From: Clostridium sp.
GTDB lineage: Bacteria; Bacillota; Clostridia; Oscillospirales; Acutalibacteraceae
Direction of reading: 5' to 3'
NCBI GenBank assembly: GCA_031272895.1
Contig: JAISSW010000002.1
Coordinates: forward strand, 1-64,000
Length of the DNA stretch: 64,000 bases
Below, in pieces: positions 21,513 through 30,775 of this stretch (within the stretch, counting starts at the first letter, position 1; the number at the start of each line of letters is the position of its first letter). The translations under genes and the position numbers were made by a program. Under the pieces are notes generated by a model, which saw only the letters and a list, made by a program, of their open reading frames with translations, was not told the DNA's origin and made no database searches.

Positions 21513-22214
21513 ATGTCGTTCATTGAATTGGATTCGGTTTACAAGCGCTACCAAATGGGAGAGGTCACAATCAACGCGGCGGATAACGTTACGTTCAGCG
21601 TTGAACAAGGGGAGTTTTGCATTGTCGTCGGTCCCTCCGGCGCGGGCAAAACAACCGTCCTTAATATGCTCGGCGGCATGGACGGCTGCAGTGACGGCTC
21701 AATCCGCGTGGATAACGAGTTGGTCAACGAGTTCACACGCAAAAGGCTGATTGAATACCGCCGCTACGAGGTTGGCTTTGTTTTTCAGTTCTACAACTTA
21801 GTACAAAACCTGACTGCGCTGGAAAACGTTGAGCTTGCAACTCAGATTGGCAAGAAGGCGCTTAACCCAAAAAAGGTGCTTGAGCGTGTGGGCTTGGGCG
21901 AGCGCCTGAACAGCTTCCCGGCGCAGCTTTCCGGCGGTGAGCAGCAGCGTGTTTCCATTGCGCGCGCGCTTGCCAAAAATCCAAAGCTGCTTCTGTGCGA
22001 CGAGCCGACCGGGGCTTTGGATTACAGCACGGGCAAGCAGATACTTCAGCTGCTGCAGGATACCTCCCGCGAAACGGGAATGACGGTTATAGTAATTACG
22101 CACAACCAGGCAATAACCCCCATGGGCAACAGGATTATTACCATGCGCTCCGGGCGGGTTCACCGTATTGCCATAAACAACCGCCCCATGCCCGTGGAAA
22201 AGATTGAATGGTAA
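21513..22214 (+). CDS. ABC transporter ATPase, MacB/LolD type
   Basis: 233 residues with Walker [11 protein letters not shown]-loop FVFQFYN, signature LSGGEQQR, Walker [13 protein letters not shown] and H-loop VITHN. This is the MacB/LolD/FtsE-type ATPase that partners FtsX-fold permeases. The permease gene follows after 39 bases. ATG 21513 is chosen over TTG 21507 because AAAGGA is spaced 8 bases from it. Together they may act as a mechanotransmission or efflux system, as known for this superfamily; the substrate is unknown. Confidence 0.93.
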   Translation: MSFIELDSVYKRYQMGEVTINAADNVTFSVEQGEFCIVVGPSGAGKTTVLNMLGGMDGCSDGSIRVDNELVNEFTRKRLIEYRRYEVGFVFQFYNLVQNLTALENVELATQIGKKALNPKKVLERVGLGERLNSFPAQLSGGEQQRVSIARALAKNPKLLLCDEPTGALDYSTGKQILQLLQDTSRETGMTVIVITHNQAITPMGNRIITMRSGRVHRIAINNRPMPVEKIEW

Positions 22215-22253
22215 GCCGGCAAATTAAACGCAAGGTGAGGTTAACGGTTCAGC

Positions 22254-25200
22254 ATGAATAAGGTTCTTTTCAAAGACGTAATGCGCACAATAGGCAGAAG
22301 CAAGGCAAGGTTTTTTTCCGTGCTGGCGATTGTTGCGCTTGGAATAGCATTTTTTGCCGGAATGAACGTAACTCCGGATAATATGCTTAAAACCGCTGAC
22401 GACTACTTTCTTCAAACAAACCTTATGGACGTCAGCGTAATTTCCACCGCGGGCATTACCGACGGCGACATTTACGCCATAATGACCAAGAACAAGCAGG
22501 TGCAGTCCTTTATGGCCGTTAAGACGGTTGACGGTCTGCTTTACATGGACGGCAACGGCTTAGTGGATATTGACGGCTCCGCGTTCACCTGCCGCGCAAT
22601 AAGCATGAATTTTGACATGGTGCGCGAATTTGAGGAAAGGAACCCGGAATACCCCAACTACAAGGACGGCATTGTTGCGGAAAACGATACCTCATACATA
22701 AACCGCCTTACGCTTCTGGAGGGCAAGTACCCCACGCTGCCCTATGAGTGCTTGGTGGACGAATCCGCGCTTTCAACGCCGGACGAGTTTGAAATCGGCA
22801 AGTTTATAACCCTAAAGGGCGACAGGGCGGACCTAAGCCAATCGCTGAGCGTAACCACCTTTAAGATAGTCGGTATTATCCGCACGCCGACCTATATTAA
22901 CTTTGAGCGCGGCAACACCACAATCGGCAGCGGCAAGCTGGGCACCTTCATTTATGTTCCGCAGGAAACCTTCATCAAGCCGTATTATTCCCAACTCTAT
23001 TTAACGCTAAACTACACCGACGGGCTTGACCCCTACGGCGATGAATACAAAAACTATGTTGCAAACATCTGCAAAAGCGTTGAGGGCTTGGCCGAGGAAA
23101 GGCTCACAATACGCCGCGCTGTGCTGCGCAACGAGCTAACCACAAAAATTGCGGACGGGCAGGAAACCCTTGAGGAAAAGCGCAAGGAAACACAGGAGGC
23201 TCTTGACGAGGCGCAAAAGAAGCTGGAGGAAGTGGAATACTACGCGGCGAACGGCGACGCCATTTTGGCGGAAAAGACCGCGGAGTTTGAATCCACCCTA
23301 AACGCGGAGCAGCAAAAGTGGTATTCAAGCCAGGGGGAATACAACGAAAAGCTTGAGGAATATAACAATGCGCTGGCGCAGTACTTAGAGGCAAAAAAGG
23401 CGTTGGACGAAAACCCAAACTACAAGCAGGATTACTACAACGCAAAGACGGATTTGGATAACGCAGCGGCGCAAATTAAAAACGCGGAGCAGCAAATCAG
23501 CAGCATGGAGTCAATGCTGAGCACGGTGCGCGGCTTTTTGGAGAACCTTAACCAAAGCAGCCCGTGGGAAAGCATAATGAGCAGTATGCAAAGCGTCGGC
23601 ATCTCCACGGAAATAATCAACCAGATGAAGGACGCAACGGTTATGGGCATGGCGGAGGACGCGCTTGCCTATGCCGAGCCGCAAATCCAAAAATATGAGG
23701 AGGACCTTGCTGCGCAAAAGACACAGCTCTCCGCGGCAAAGGTTGAATACGCGCGCAATTACCTGAAGTGGTTGGCAAGCGCCAAGGACGTTGAGGCGCT
23801 TGACCAGCTGACGACTCTGCAGGCGAAGCTGGACGAGGAGCGCAAGAAGCTGGAGGCGGCAAACAATGAGCTGACCTTGGGCGAGGTTAAGCTGAACGTG
23901 GCGCAGGAAAAGGGCAAAAATGAGCTTTTGCTTGCCCAACAGCAAATAGCGGAGGCAAAGGCTGCCGCGCCAACCGCCCGCGCCACCTACAACAAGGAAA
24001 AGGAAGAGGCTGAGGCAAAGCTTAAGGATGCGGAATATGAACTTGAAAACGCCCAGGAAACCCTTGATAACCTTGACAAAACAAAGTGGATAGTCGCCGG
24101 GCGTGACGAGCTGCCGGGCAACACAAGCTATCAGCAAAACGCTGACAACGTGAAGATTTTGGGTACGGTGTTCCCCCTTGTGTTCTTTGCCGTGGCGGCA
24201 ATGGTCGTCCTCACCACCGTGACGCGCATGGTTGAGGAGGAGCGTATGCAGATGGGCACCCTCAAGGCAATGGGCTACGAGGAGGGCGCAATTGCTTGGA
24301 AATATATCTTTTATGCCCTGTTAGCCGCCTGCATAGGCTCGGTTGTTGGCTTAGCTATTGGCTTCACCGCCCTGCCGGAGGCTGTTTACGCCGCCTTTGG
24401 CATAATGTTCGATATGCCGCCGATTGAGCTTTCGTTCTCTTGGCTGTGGGCGCTGCTTGGCTTTGCGATAGCGCTTGTATGCTCAGTTGGGGCGGCGTTG
24501 TTCGCCTGCCGCAGGGAGATGCGCGCAAACCCCTCTACGCTGATGCGGCCAAAGGCACCTAAGGCGGGCAAGCGCACCATTTGGGAAAGAATTCCCATAG
24601 TTTGGAACGCCCTAAACTTCACCGGCAAGGTCACCATGCGCAACCTGCTGCACAACAAACGGCGCTTTATCACCACGTTTATCGGCATTACCGGCGCCAC
24701 GGCGCTGCTGCTTGCCAGCTTTGGGCTTGGCGATTCCGTCAGCGCAATTGTCAACAAGCAATATGGCGACGGCGGTATTTCCCGCCACGACGTGCAGTTA
24801 GTGCTGCGTGACCCAATTGAAAACCCGGCGGACACAAGCTCCGGCTTGCTCGGCACGCTGAATTCCGAAAGCCGCCTTGGCTCTGTTACGCCTGTGTGCA
24901 TGAAGGTTTTAAGCGCCGGCAGCGAAAACGCCCTTGACGAGCCCCTGCAGGAGGTAAACGTGCTTGTGCCCGCGGACGCAAGCCGCATGGGTGAAATAAG
25001 CGACCTGCACGACCGCAGGACAAAGCAGCCGCTCTACCTGAGCAATACGGGAGTTATTGTTACGGAGATGTTCGCCCAGCGGGCAAACGTTAACGCGGGG
25101 GACGACATTTTTATTCACAACAGCGACGGCGGAGACATTAAGGTACGGGTAACAGGTATTGCGGAAAACTACACCTTTAACTACATCTACATGACCCAAA

Positions 25201-25805
25201 CGGTGTATGAGGCCTGCTTCATGCAAAAGCCGGAATATAACATGGTTTATGCCCAACTGAGCGACGAGCTGAAAGCAATGGGCGACGAGGAGCGGAACAA
25301 CCAAAAGGGCGCCCTCTCCGAGGCACTGATGGACATTGACGGCATAAGCGCCGTCGTTTATACAACGCAGGTTGTGGACCAGTTTAACAACATAATCAAA
25401 AGCCTTAACTACGTTATCCTTGTGTTCATTATTGCGGCGGGCGCCCTTGCGTTTGTGGTGCTGTTTAACCTCTCAAACATCAACATCAACGAGCGCCTGC
25501 GCGAAATTGCAACAATCAAGGTGCTTGGCTTTTACGACAAAGAGGTGTCGTCCTATATCTACCGCGAGAACATTTTACTCTCACTGCTGGGAATGGCGGG
25601 CGGCGTGGTCGCCGGTATATTACTACACAAAATAGTTTCCGGCGTGGTTCAAATCAACGTGGTTATGCTTGGACAAAGCATTGAGTGGTCAAGCTTTTTG
25701 TGGGCGCTGCTGCTTATGACGGGCTTTTCCGTGCTGGTTAACGTCCTTATGCACAGGCGGCTGAAAAAGGTCAGCATGGTTGAATCCTTAAAGAGTGTGG
25801 AGTAA
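22254..25805 (+). CDS. FtsX-like ABC permease with long extracytoplasmic coiled coil
   Basis: 1183 residues. The first TM lies at about 20-38. A large extracytoplasmic region follows, including a heptad-rich Glu/Lys/Ala coiled coil at about 290-612. TM helices at about 635-655, 690-715 and 740-760 form one FtsX unit. A second unit starts with a TM at about 815, then an extracytoplasmic MacB-like region and three TMs near the C-terminus (about 1080-1165). Many Clostridia encode such giant permeases beside a LolD-type ATPase; their substrates are mostly unknown. The C-terminal RRLKKVSMVESLKSVE end is typical of the family. Confidence 0.9.
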   Translation: MNKVLFKDVMRTIGRSKARFFSVLAIVALGIAFFAGMNVTPDNMLKTADDYFLQTNLMDVSVISTAGITDGDIYAIMTKNKQVQSFMAVKTVDGLLYMDGNGLVDIDGSAFTCRAISMNFDMVREFEERNPEYPNYKDGIVAENDTSYINRLTLLEGKYPTLPYECLVDESALSTPDEFEIGKFITLKGDRADLSQSLSVTTFKIVGIIRTPTYINFERGNTTIGSGKLGTFIYVPQETFIKPYYSQLYLTLNYTDGLDPYGDEYKNYVANICKSVEGLAEERLTIRRAVLRNELTTKIADGQETLEEKRKETQEALDEAQKKLEEVEYYAANGDAILAEKTAEFESTLNAEQQKWYSSQGEYNEKLEEYNNALAQYLEAKKALDENPNYKQDYYNAKTDLDNAAAQIKNAEQQISSMESMLSTVRGFLENLNQSSPWESIMSSMQSVGISTEIINQMKDATVMGMAEDALAYAEPQIQKYEEDLAAQKTQLSAAKVEYARNYLKWLASAKDVEALDQLTTLQAKLDEERKKLEAANNELTLGEVKLNVAQEKGKNELLLAQQQIAEAKAAAPTARATYNKEKEEAEAKLKDAEYELENAQETLDNLDKTKWIVAGRDELPGNTSYQQNADNVKILGTVFPLVFFAVAAMVVLTTVTRMVEEERMQMGTLKAMGYEEGAIAWKYIFYALLAACIGSVVGLAIGFTALPEAVYAAFGIMFDMPPIELSFSWLWALLGFAIALVCSVGAALFACRREMRANPSTLMRPKAPKAGKRTIWERIPIVWNALNFTGKVTMRNLLHNKRRFITTFIGITGATALLLASFGLGDSVSAIVNKQYGDGGISRHDVQLVLRDPIENPADTSSGLLGTLNSESRLGSVTPVCMKVLSAGSENALDEPLQEVNVLVPADASRMGEISDLHDRRTKQPLYLSNTGVIVTEMFAQRANVNAGDDIFIHNSDGGDIKVRVTGIAENYTFNYIYMTQTVYEACFMQKPEYNMVYAQLSDELKAMGDEERNNQKGALSEALMDIDGISAVVYTTQVVDQFNNIIKSLNYVILVFIIAAGALAFVVLFNLSNININERLREIATIKVLGFYDKEVSSYIYRENILLSLLGMAGGVVAGILLHKIVSGVVQINVVMLGQSIEWSSFLWALLLMTGFSVLVNVLMHRRLKKVSMVESLKSVE

Positions 25806-25815
25806 GCTCTGACGA

Positions 25816-25838
25816 GGGGATACGGCGTATCCCCTTTT
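25816..25838 (+). terminator. Terminator after the FtsX permease
   Basis: GGGGATAC/GTATCCCC hairpin with a 3-base loop (25816-25834) followed by TTTT, 10 bases after the permease stop codon. Confidence 0.85.
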
Positions 25839-25841
25839 CTA

Positions 25842-25870
25842 TTGCGCGCGTCCTGAAAATGTGCTATAAT
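25842..25870 (+). promoter_or_regulatory. Promoter of the Pro/Gln-tail membrane protein
   Basis: TTGCGC (25842-25847), 17 bases, TATAAT (25865-25870), 42 bases before ATG 25913. Confidence 0.85.
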
Positions 25871-25912
25871 AGCGGCGTATTCCGTAGAAAATATTTTAAG
25901 GAGGAAGAAAAA

Positions 25913-27091
25913 ATGGACGAAAACAAGAAGCTCAAAAAAGTCAGCGGCTTTTGGTATCTTATTCCGCTTGCGCTGCTTGTACTCATTGCCGTGCTTTGGG
26001 TACAGTTTGGCAAAACCGCCGCGGAGTGTGCCTCCGTCGTTCTTGGCAAAAGCGTTCCCGACGGAACAAAATTCACTATAACGGAAGGCAGCACGACCGT
26101 TAAAATCACGGAGAAGGACATAGCGACGTTTTACGGCGTCGGCGTGTTTGAGCTGTACGTGCTGTATGATTCCTCCTCAACAATCAGCCCGACAGCCGGC
26201 ACAACAACAAGCCCGTTCAACATCGACGACTATTCCGATTACTTACCCAACGGTTTTAACATAAGCGATTATTTTTCCGGTGACTTCACCCTGCCGGGCG
26301 GCTTTAGCATTCCGGGCGGCGATTCCGGCGACGGGCTTGACAGTATACTCGCCGCCTACAGCTTTGTGTTCACAAATGTGGAAACCGGCGTTACGCTTGA
26401 GGAAATCCCGCTCAGCTATGCCTCAATGCTCGGCGATTCTACGCAGGAAGCATTTTCCATCTGCGGTATGTACCTGTACGCCGAGCCGGGCACCTATAAG
26501 GTAACGGCGACCTACTCTGATGTACCCGTCAGCGGTGATTTTATCATCGGCAACACTTTCATGGGCATAGGCGAGGGCTTTATTAAAACACTTGGGCAAA
26601 CAACCGCCCTGTTTTTCCTTGCGCTAATCCTGTTCATAGTTATCGGGGTTATCCGCGGCAAGCGCAAAAAGCAAATTGCGCTGCAAAAGGCGGTTGCGGC
26701 GCAGTACGGCGCACAGCAGCAGGGCTATGCCCCTTACCCCTATCCGCAGCAGGCTTACCCGCAATACCAACAACCGGTTCCGCAAGCGCCTTATGCTCCG
26801 CAGTATCAGGCACCACAAGCGCCGGGGCAGCCGTATGCACCGCAGCCTCAGCCATCGTATGCTCCTCCTGTGGCACCTCAACCGCCCGTGCCGCCGCAGT
26901 ATCAAGCACCGCAAGCGCCGGCAGCACCTCAACCGCCATACACACCTCCGGCAACGCCGCAACCGCCCGTGCCGCCGCAGTATCAAGCACCGCAAGCGCC
27001 GGCACAGCCCACGCAGCCGCCCGCACCGCAGCCATACGCCCCACCGGCTGTACCGCAGCAGGAAGAACCTAAGACGGACGAACAACAATAA
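25913..27091 (+). CDS. Two-TM protein with Pro/Gln-rich repetitive tail, function unknown
   Basis: 392 residues. TM1 (about 13-31) is followed by a roughly 190-residue beta-rich, Ser/Thr/Gly/Asp-rich region predicted outside the cell. TM2 (about 228-248) ends in RGKRKKQ, so the C-terminal tail (about 256-392) should be cytoplasmic. The tail is rich in Pro, Gln, Ala and Tyr, with a duplicated block around PPVPPQYQAPQAPA. Such tails usually bind other proteins. No recognised enzymatic domain. It has its own promoter and terminator, so it is a single-gene unit; RBS AAGGAGG. Confidence 0.8.
   Translation: MDENKKLKKVSGFWYLIPLALLVLIAVLWVQFGKTAAECASVVLGKSVPDGTKFTITEGSTTVKITEKDIATFYGVGVFELYVLYDSSSTISPTAGTTTSPFNIDDYSDYLPNGFNISDYFSGDFTLPGGFSIPGGDSGDGLDSILAAYSFVFTNVETGVTLEEIPLSYASMLGDSTQEAFSICGMYLYAEPGTYKVTATYSDVPVSGDFIIGNTFMGIGEGFIKTLGQTTALFFLALILFIVIGVIRGKRKKQIALQKAVAAQYGAQQQGYAPYPYPQQAYPQYQQPVPQAPYAPQYQAPQAPGQPYAPQPQPSYAPPVAPQPPVPPQYQAPQAPAAPQPPYTPPATPQPPVPPQYQAPQAPAQPTQPPAPQPYAPPAVPQQEEPKTDEQQ
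26870..27003 (+). repeat. Short tandem repeats encoding the Pro/Gln-rich tail
   Basis: The sequence beginning ACCGCCCGTGCCGCCGCAGT and running about 45 bases occurs twice, near 26880 and again near 26960, about 80 bases apart, in frame within the membrane-protein gene. Related CCGCAGTATCARGCACC units recur around it. Repeat number may vary between strains. Confidence 0.75.
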
Positions 27092-27095
27092 GCAC

Positions 27096-27129
27096 CTCCC
27101 CCGGCGCGGCTGTGTCGGGGGGGATTTTT
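27096..27129 (+). terminator. Terminator after the Pro/Gln-tail gene
   Basis: CTCCCCCG/CGGGGGGG hairpin (about 27096-27123) followed by ATTTTTC just after the stop codon. Confidence 0.82.
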
Positions 27130-27139
27130 CTGTCGGGGC

Positions 27140-27168
27140 TTGCGGCTTTGGCGAAAACACTGTATAAT
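27140..27168 (+). promoter_or_regulatory. Promoter of the radical SAM gene
   Basis: TTGCGG (27140-27145), 17 bases, consensus TATAAT (27163-27168), 35 bases before GTG 27204. Confidence 0.85.
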
Positions 27169-27203
27169 ATACTCTCAAATTGGCAACGGAGGACTGAAGT
27201 AGA

Positions 27204-29756
27204 GTGCGGGATAAAATCAAACAAGCGCTTGGAGCTGTGCAAAAGCCGGGCAGATATGTGGGCGGAGAATGGGGGCAGGCCGCTCCCAAGCCTGACGCGG
27301 AGCTTAGCCTTGCGCTCTGCTTCCCGGACACATATGAGATTGGAATGTCACACCTTGGGCTTAAAATCCTTTATGAGCTGGCAAACAGCCGTGAGGATTG
27401 CCGCTGTGAGCGTGTGTTTGCCCCGTGGGTGGATATGGAAGCGCAAATGCGCGAAAACGCAATACCACTGTTTTCCTTGGAGAGCCAAAGCCCCGCGGCG
27501 AGCTTTGACATAATCGGCTTTACGCTGCAATACGAATTGAGCTACACAAACGTCCTTAACCTGCTGGATTTGGCGGGCCTGCCGCTGCTTGCCATGGAGC
27601 GGGAGGAGCTTTGCCCCCTTGTTATTGCGGGCGGTCCCTGCTGCTGCAACCCCGAACCCTTGGCGGACTTCATTGACCTTTTTGTGCTGGGCGAGGGCGA
27701 GGAAGTCCTGCCGGAGCTGTTGGATTTGTTCAAAGGCCACAAGCAAAGCGGCGCGGGCAAGCGGGAATTCCTGCGCTCAGCCGCCCGGCTTGACGGTGTT
27801 TATGTGCCGTCGCTGTATGCTGTTGACTACAACGAGGACGGCACAATCGAAGGAGTAACCCCAAAGGAAAACGCGCCGGCACACCCACGCAAGCGTGCCG
27901 TGGCGGATTTGGATTCCATGTTCGCCCCAAAAAGCACTATTGTCCCCTACCTTGAAACCGTGCATGACCGTGCCGCGGGCGAGCTTTTTCGCGGCTGCAT
28001 ACGCGGTTGCAGGTTCTGCCAGGCGGGGTATTTATACCGCCCCATAAGGGAAAAAAGCCCCGAAACGGTTGACGCGCAGTGCCGCGACCTGTGCAACGGC
28101 AGCGGCTACGACGAGCTTTCTCTCTGCTCCCTTTCAACAAGCGATTACAGCCGACTGCCGGAGCTTTTGGAGCGCCTGCTTGCCTGGACGGAGCGCGAGC
28201 AGACAAACCTTTCCCTCCCCTCGCTGCGCATGGATAATTTTCCGCGCGAGCTGATGGAGCGGCTGCAGACTGTGCGGCGCAGCGGGCTTACCTTCGCGCC
28301 TGAGGCGGGCACTCAGCGCCTGCGCGACGTTATAAACAAAAATCTCAGCGAGGATATAATCATCAAAACTGCGCGGCAGGCGTTTGCCGGCGGCTGGACG
28401 GCCGTTAAGCTATATTTTATGTTAGGACTGCCGACAGAAACCGATGAGGACATTATCGGCATTGCGCGGCTTGCTCAGGCGATAGTTGACGAGTATTACC
28501 GCAACCCGGAAAAGCCGAAGGGCAAGTCGGTGAGGGTTTCAATCAGCTGCGCGTGCTTTGTGCCAAAGCCTCTCACTCCCTTTCAGTGGGAACCGCAGGC
28601 TACGCTTGAGGAGCTTGAGAGCAAGCAGAGGCTGCTAAGGGACAGCCTGACAACACGCAAGGCGACAATCGGCCGGCACAACGCAAAAATGGGGCTGCTT
28701 GAGGGGGCTTTCGCTCGCGGGGACCGCCGTTTGGGCGCTGTTTTGCTGGATTCCTGGCGGGCGGGCGCAAAATTTGACAGCTGGGACGAGCATTTTGATT
28801 TTGCCCGCTGGGAGGCTGCTTTCACCAAAAATGGCTTGGAAATAGCTTTTTATGCCAACAGGCGGCGCGGCTTTGACGAAATATTGCCGTGGGAGCATTT
28901 GGATTTTGGTGTAAAAAAGGATTTCCTAATCCGCGAAAACAAGCTGGCTCACTTGGCTGAAACAACGGCAAACTGCCGCGAGCGCTGCTCCGCCTGCGGG
29001 GCCGAAAAAATTGCAAAATGTGCCTGTCTTCACAAGCAGGAGCTGCCTGCCTACAACGCAAGCGGCGTTGAAAATAATCACATCGTTTCCGTAACGGAAT
29101 ATCTGCCCGTGCGCCTTTGGCTGAAAAAAAGCGGCAACGCCGTCTACACAGCGCACCTGGATATGAACCGCCTGCTCTCACGCGCGGTGCGGCGGGCGCG
29201 GCTGCCGCTTTGGTACACGGAGGGCTTTAACCCCCACCCCTATTTGACCTTTCCCCTGCCCCTGCCGCTGGGGCAAGCGGGCGAGCGTGAGCCGGTTGAC
29301 CTGCGCTTAATCGGCGGCATGGATAACACTCAGCTGCAAAGCGCCATGAACGCCGCCCTGCCGCAGGACGTGCAGGTGGTAGCCGTCAGCAGTCCCATAA
29401 AAAAAGCTAAGGAAATTGCCGCGGCACGCTATCATTTCAGCGTCAGGCTAAACGACGAGGACGAGGCACGACTCCTTGCCGGGGCGATAAATCAGGCCCT
29501 CTGCGCAGACGAGCTTTGCGCCGAAAAGCGCAGCAAAAGCGGCATAAAAACGGTCAATCTGCTTGATTTTGTTCACGGTTATGAGCTTAACCAAGCGGGA
29601 AAACTGCTTGAGCTTGTCTGTGTTTTGGACGCGGGCAGCACACGCAACCTGAACGCTCAGCTGCTTTGGGATACTCTGCGGCAAAGGCTGGGCGCTCCCG
29701 GTGCGGACATAACCCGCCTTGCGCTGCTTTGCGCCGACGGCACGGACTTTGCCTAA
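27204..29756 (+). CDS. B12-binding-type radical SAM protein fused to DUF2344
   Basis: 850 residues. An N-terminal cobalamin-binding-like region is followed by a radical SAM domain with the cluster motif C265-x3-C269-x2-C272 (GCIRGCRFC) and then RAPEAGTQR-like barrel motifs. The C-terminal part (about 640-850) matches DUF2344 (LWLKKSGNAVYTAHLD, LPLWYTEGFNPHP). This corresponds to the TIGR03960/TIGR03936 fusion, whose reaction is unknown. In many Firmicutes it precedes ribonuclease G and rplU; neither is here. The start is GTG, with GGAGG 11 bases upstream. Confidence 0.93.
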   Translation: MRDKIKQALGAVQKPGRYVGGEWGQAAPKPDAELSLALCFPDTYEIGMSHLGLKILYELANSREDCRCERVFAPWVDMEAQMRENAIPLFSLESQSPAASFDIIGFTLQYELSYTNVLNLLDLAGLPLLAMEREELCPLVIAGGPCCCNPEPLADFIDLFVLGEGEEVLPELLDLFKGHKQSGAGKREFLRSAARLDGVYVPSLYAVDYNEDGTIEGVTPKENAPAHPRKRAVADLDSMFAPKSTIVPYLETVHDRAAGELFRGCIRGCRFCQAGYLYRPIREKSPETVDAQCRDLCNGSGYDELSLCSLSTSDYSRLPELLERLLAWTEREQTNLSLPSLRMDNFPRELMERLQTVRRSGLTFAPEAGTQRLRDVINKNLSEDIIIKTARQAFAGGWTAVKLYFMLGLPTETDEDIIGIARLAQAIVDEYYRNPEKPKGKSVRVSISCACFVPKPLTPFQWEPQATLEELESKQRLLRDSLTTRKATIGRHNAKMGLLEGAFARGDRRLGAVLLDSWRAGAKFDSWDEHFDFARWEAAFTKNGLEIAFYANRRRGFDEILPWEHLDFGVKKDFLIRENKLAHLAETTANCRERCSACGAEKIAKCACLHKQELPAYNASGVENNHIVSVTEYLPVRLWLKKSGNAVYTAHLDMNRLLSRAVRRARLPLWYTEGFNPHPYLTFPLPLPLGQAGEREPVDLRLIGGMDNTQLQSAMNAALPQDVQVVAVSSPIKKAKEIAAARYHFSVRLNDEDEARLLAGAINQALCADELCAEKRSKSGIKTVNLLDFVHGYELNQAGKLLELVCVLDAGSTRNLNAQLLWDTLRQRLGAPGADITRLALLCADGTDFA

Positions 29757-29760
29757 GGGT

Positions 29761-29790
29761 AAGCCCCTCAGCTTGTGAGCCAAGGGGCTT
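29761..29790 (+). terminator. Probable terminator after the radical SAM gene
   Basis: AAGCCCCT/AGGGGCTT hairpin 4 bases beyond the stop codon, followed by GACGTGTTTCTTTCT, a weak T-rich tail. Confidence 0.6.
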
Positions 29791-29846
29791 GACGTGTTTC
29801 TTTCTACAGACGGGACGGCGCGAACCGCCCCGCTTGTACATTTGCT

Positions 29847-30452
29847 TTATTTCATCTCCAACTTCAAGGTGCAGGCTGCCATCGCATCGTCAGGGTCTTC
29901 GTCGTCAAGTTGCTTCGGATAAACACAAATCTGGGCAGAAACTTTTTTGCCGTTATAGTAGTAATAACCGCTGCCTAAATAATAATAACCGTTACTTTTT
30001 TCGATAATATAATCTGCCGTCAAAGCAGACCCGGGTTGAAAGAGATTATCAATTTTGCCATCATCAGATAAAGAATTAAGTTTGCTGATAACCTGTTCAA
30101 GCCATGCTCTGACTTCATCGTCCGTCAAGGCCGCGGAAACATACGCGCCAACTTCTTCGATTTTACCGTAATCCGCGCCCTCGTCAATGATATATGCCGT
30201 TTTGTCCAAGCGTGTGTAATTTGCGCATTTTAAGTCGGCTTCTGTGAGTCCGAACGCCGATAGAAAACCCTCGACTGTTGTGAGGTCTGCGCCGCTGTTG
30301 TCAGCCTCCGTGGTTGTCGGCGTGGTTTCGGCGGTATCGCTGCTTGTGGTCGGAGCGGTCGTTGTTTCGCCGCCATTGTCGTCACCGCTGCCGCAAGCAA
30401 CCAGTGACAGTGCCAGCACCAATGCCAGCATTAGTATAAGTAACCTTTTCAT
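29847..30452 (-). CDS. Small lipoprotein of unknown function
   Basis: 201 residues. A lipoprotein signal peptide ends in lipobox LVAC (Cys20). A Thr/Ser/Glu-rich linker (about 28-52) tethers a compact acidic domain (about 55-201) rich in Tyr (GYYYLGSGYYYYNG). No similarity to a known family was recognised. It should be anchored to the outer face of the membrane. RBS GAGGAG lies 8 bases upstream. It is read from the promoter at 30738-30766, behind a 51-codon ORF. Confidence 0.8.
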   Translation of the reverse strand: MKRLLILMLALVLALSLVACGSGDDNGGETTTAPTTSSDTAETTPTTTEADNSGADLTTVEGFLSAFGLTEADLKCANYTRLDKTAYIIDEGADYGKIEEVGAYVSAALTDDEVRAWLEQVISKLNSLSDDGKIDNLFQPGSALTADYIIEKSNGYYYLGSGYYYYNGKKVSAQICVYPKQLDDEDPDDAMAACTLKLEMK

Positions 30453-30524
30453 TGCAATCTCCTCTTTTTTTATTTGCCTGTTGATTCACGACAGGCGGCG
30501 TGTTTGCCGTGACCTGAGCGCTAA

Positions 30525-30680
30525 TTATTCACCATAGGCAAGTCCTCCCGCGCTGTAAGCGCAATAAAACGACTGCCCCGCAAAAGGCAATCGCCGCTGT
30601 GATAGCTCTGTATAGTTTATGACATGATAAAAGGGCGCGTGAGCGCTTGCTTGCTTTGAAATTTTACTCGCCTTACGCAT
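30525..30680 (-). CDS. Putative 51-residue peptide upstream of the lipoprotein
   Basis: The ORF begins MRKASKISKQ and ends AYSAGGLAYGE. It has AAAGGGG about 9 bases upstream and lies about 60 bases downstream of a near-consensus promoter, 72 bases before the lipoprotein start. The N-terminus is basic and the rest Tyr/Ser/Gly-rich; there is no clear TM or signal peptide. It could be a genuine leader peptide, a small protein, or untranslated leader that happens to be open. Confidence 0.4.
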   Translation of the reverse strand: MRKASKISKQASAHAPFYHVINYTELSQRRLPFAGQSFYCAYSAGGLAYGE

Positions 30681-30737
30681 TTTGTCACGCCCCTTTGTAA
30701 TTCTCTCCGCTATTGTGGATACCAAGGGCACATGGTT

Positions 30738-30766
30738 ATTATAGCACAGATTAGCGATAAAGTCAA
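30738..30766 (-). promoter_or_regulatory. Near-consensus promoter for the small ORF/lipoprotein unit
   Basis: On the minus strand TTGACT (30761-30766), 17 bases, TATAAT (30738-30743). The -35 starts 10 bases beyond the rlmD stop codon. Confidence 0.88.
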
Positions 30767-30775
30767 TATTCCCCC

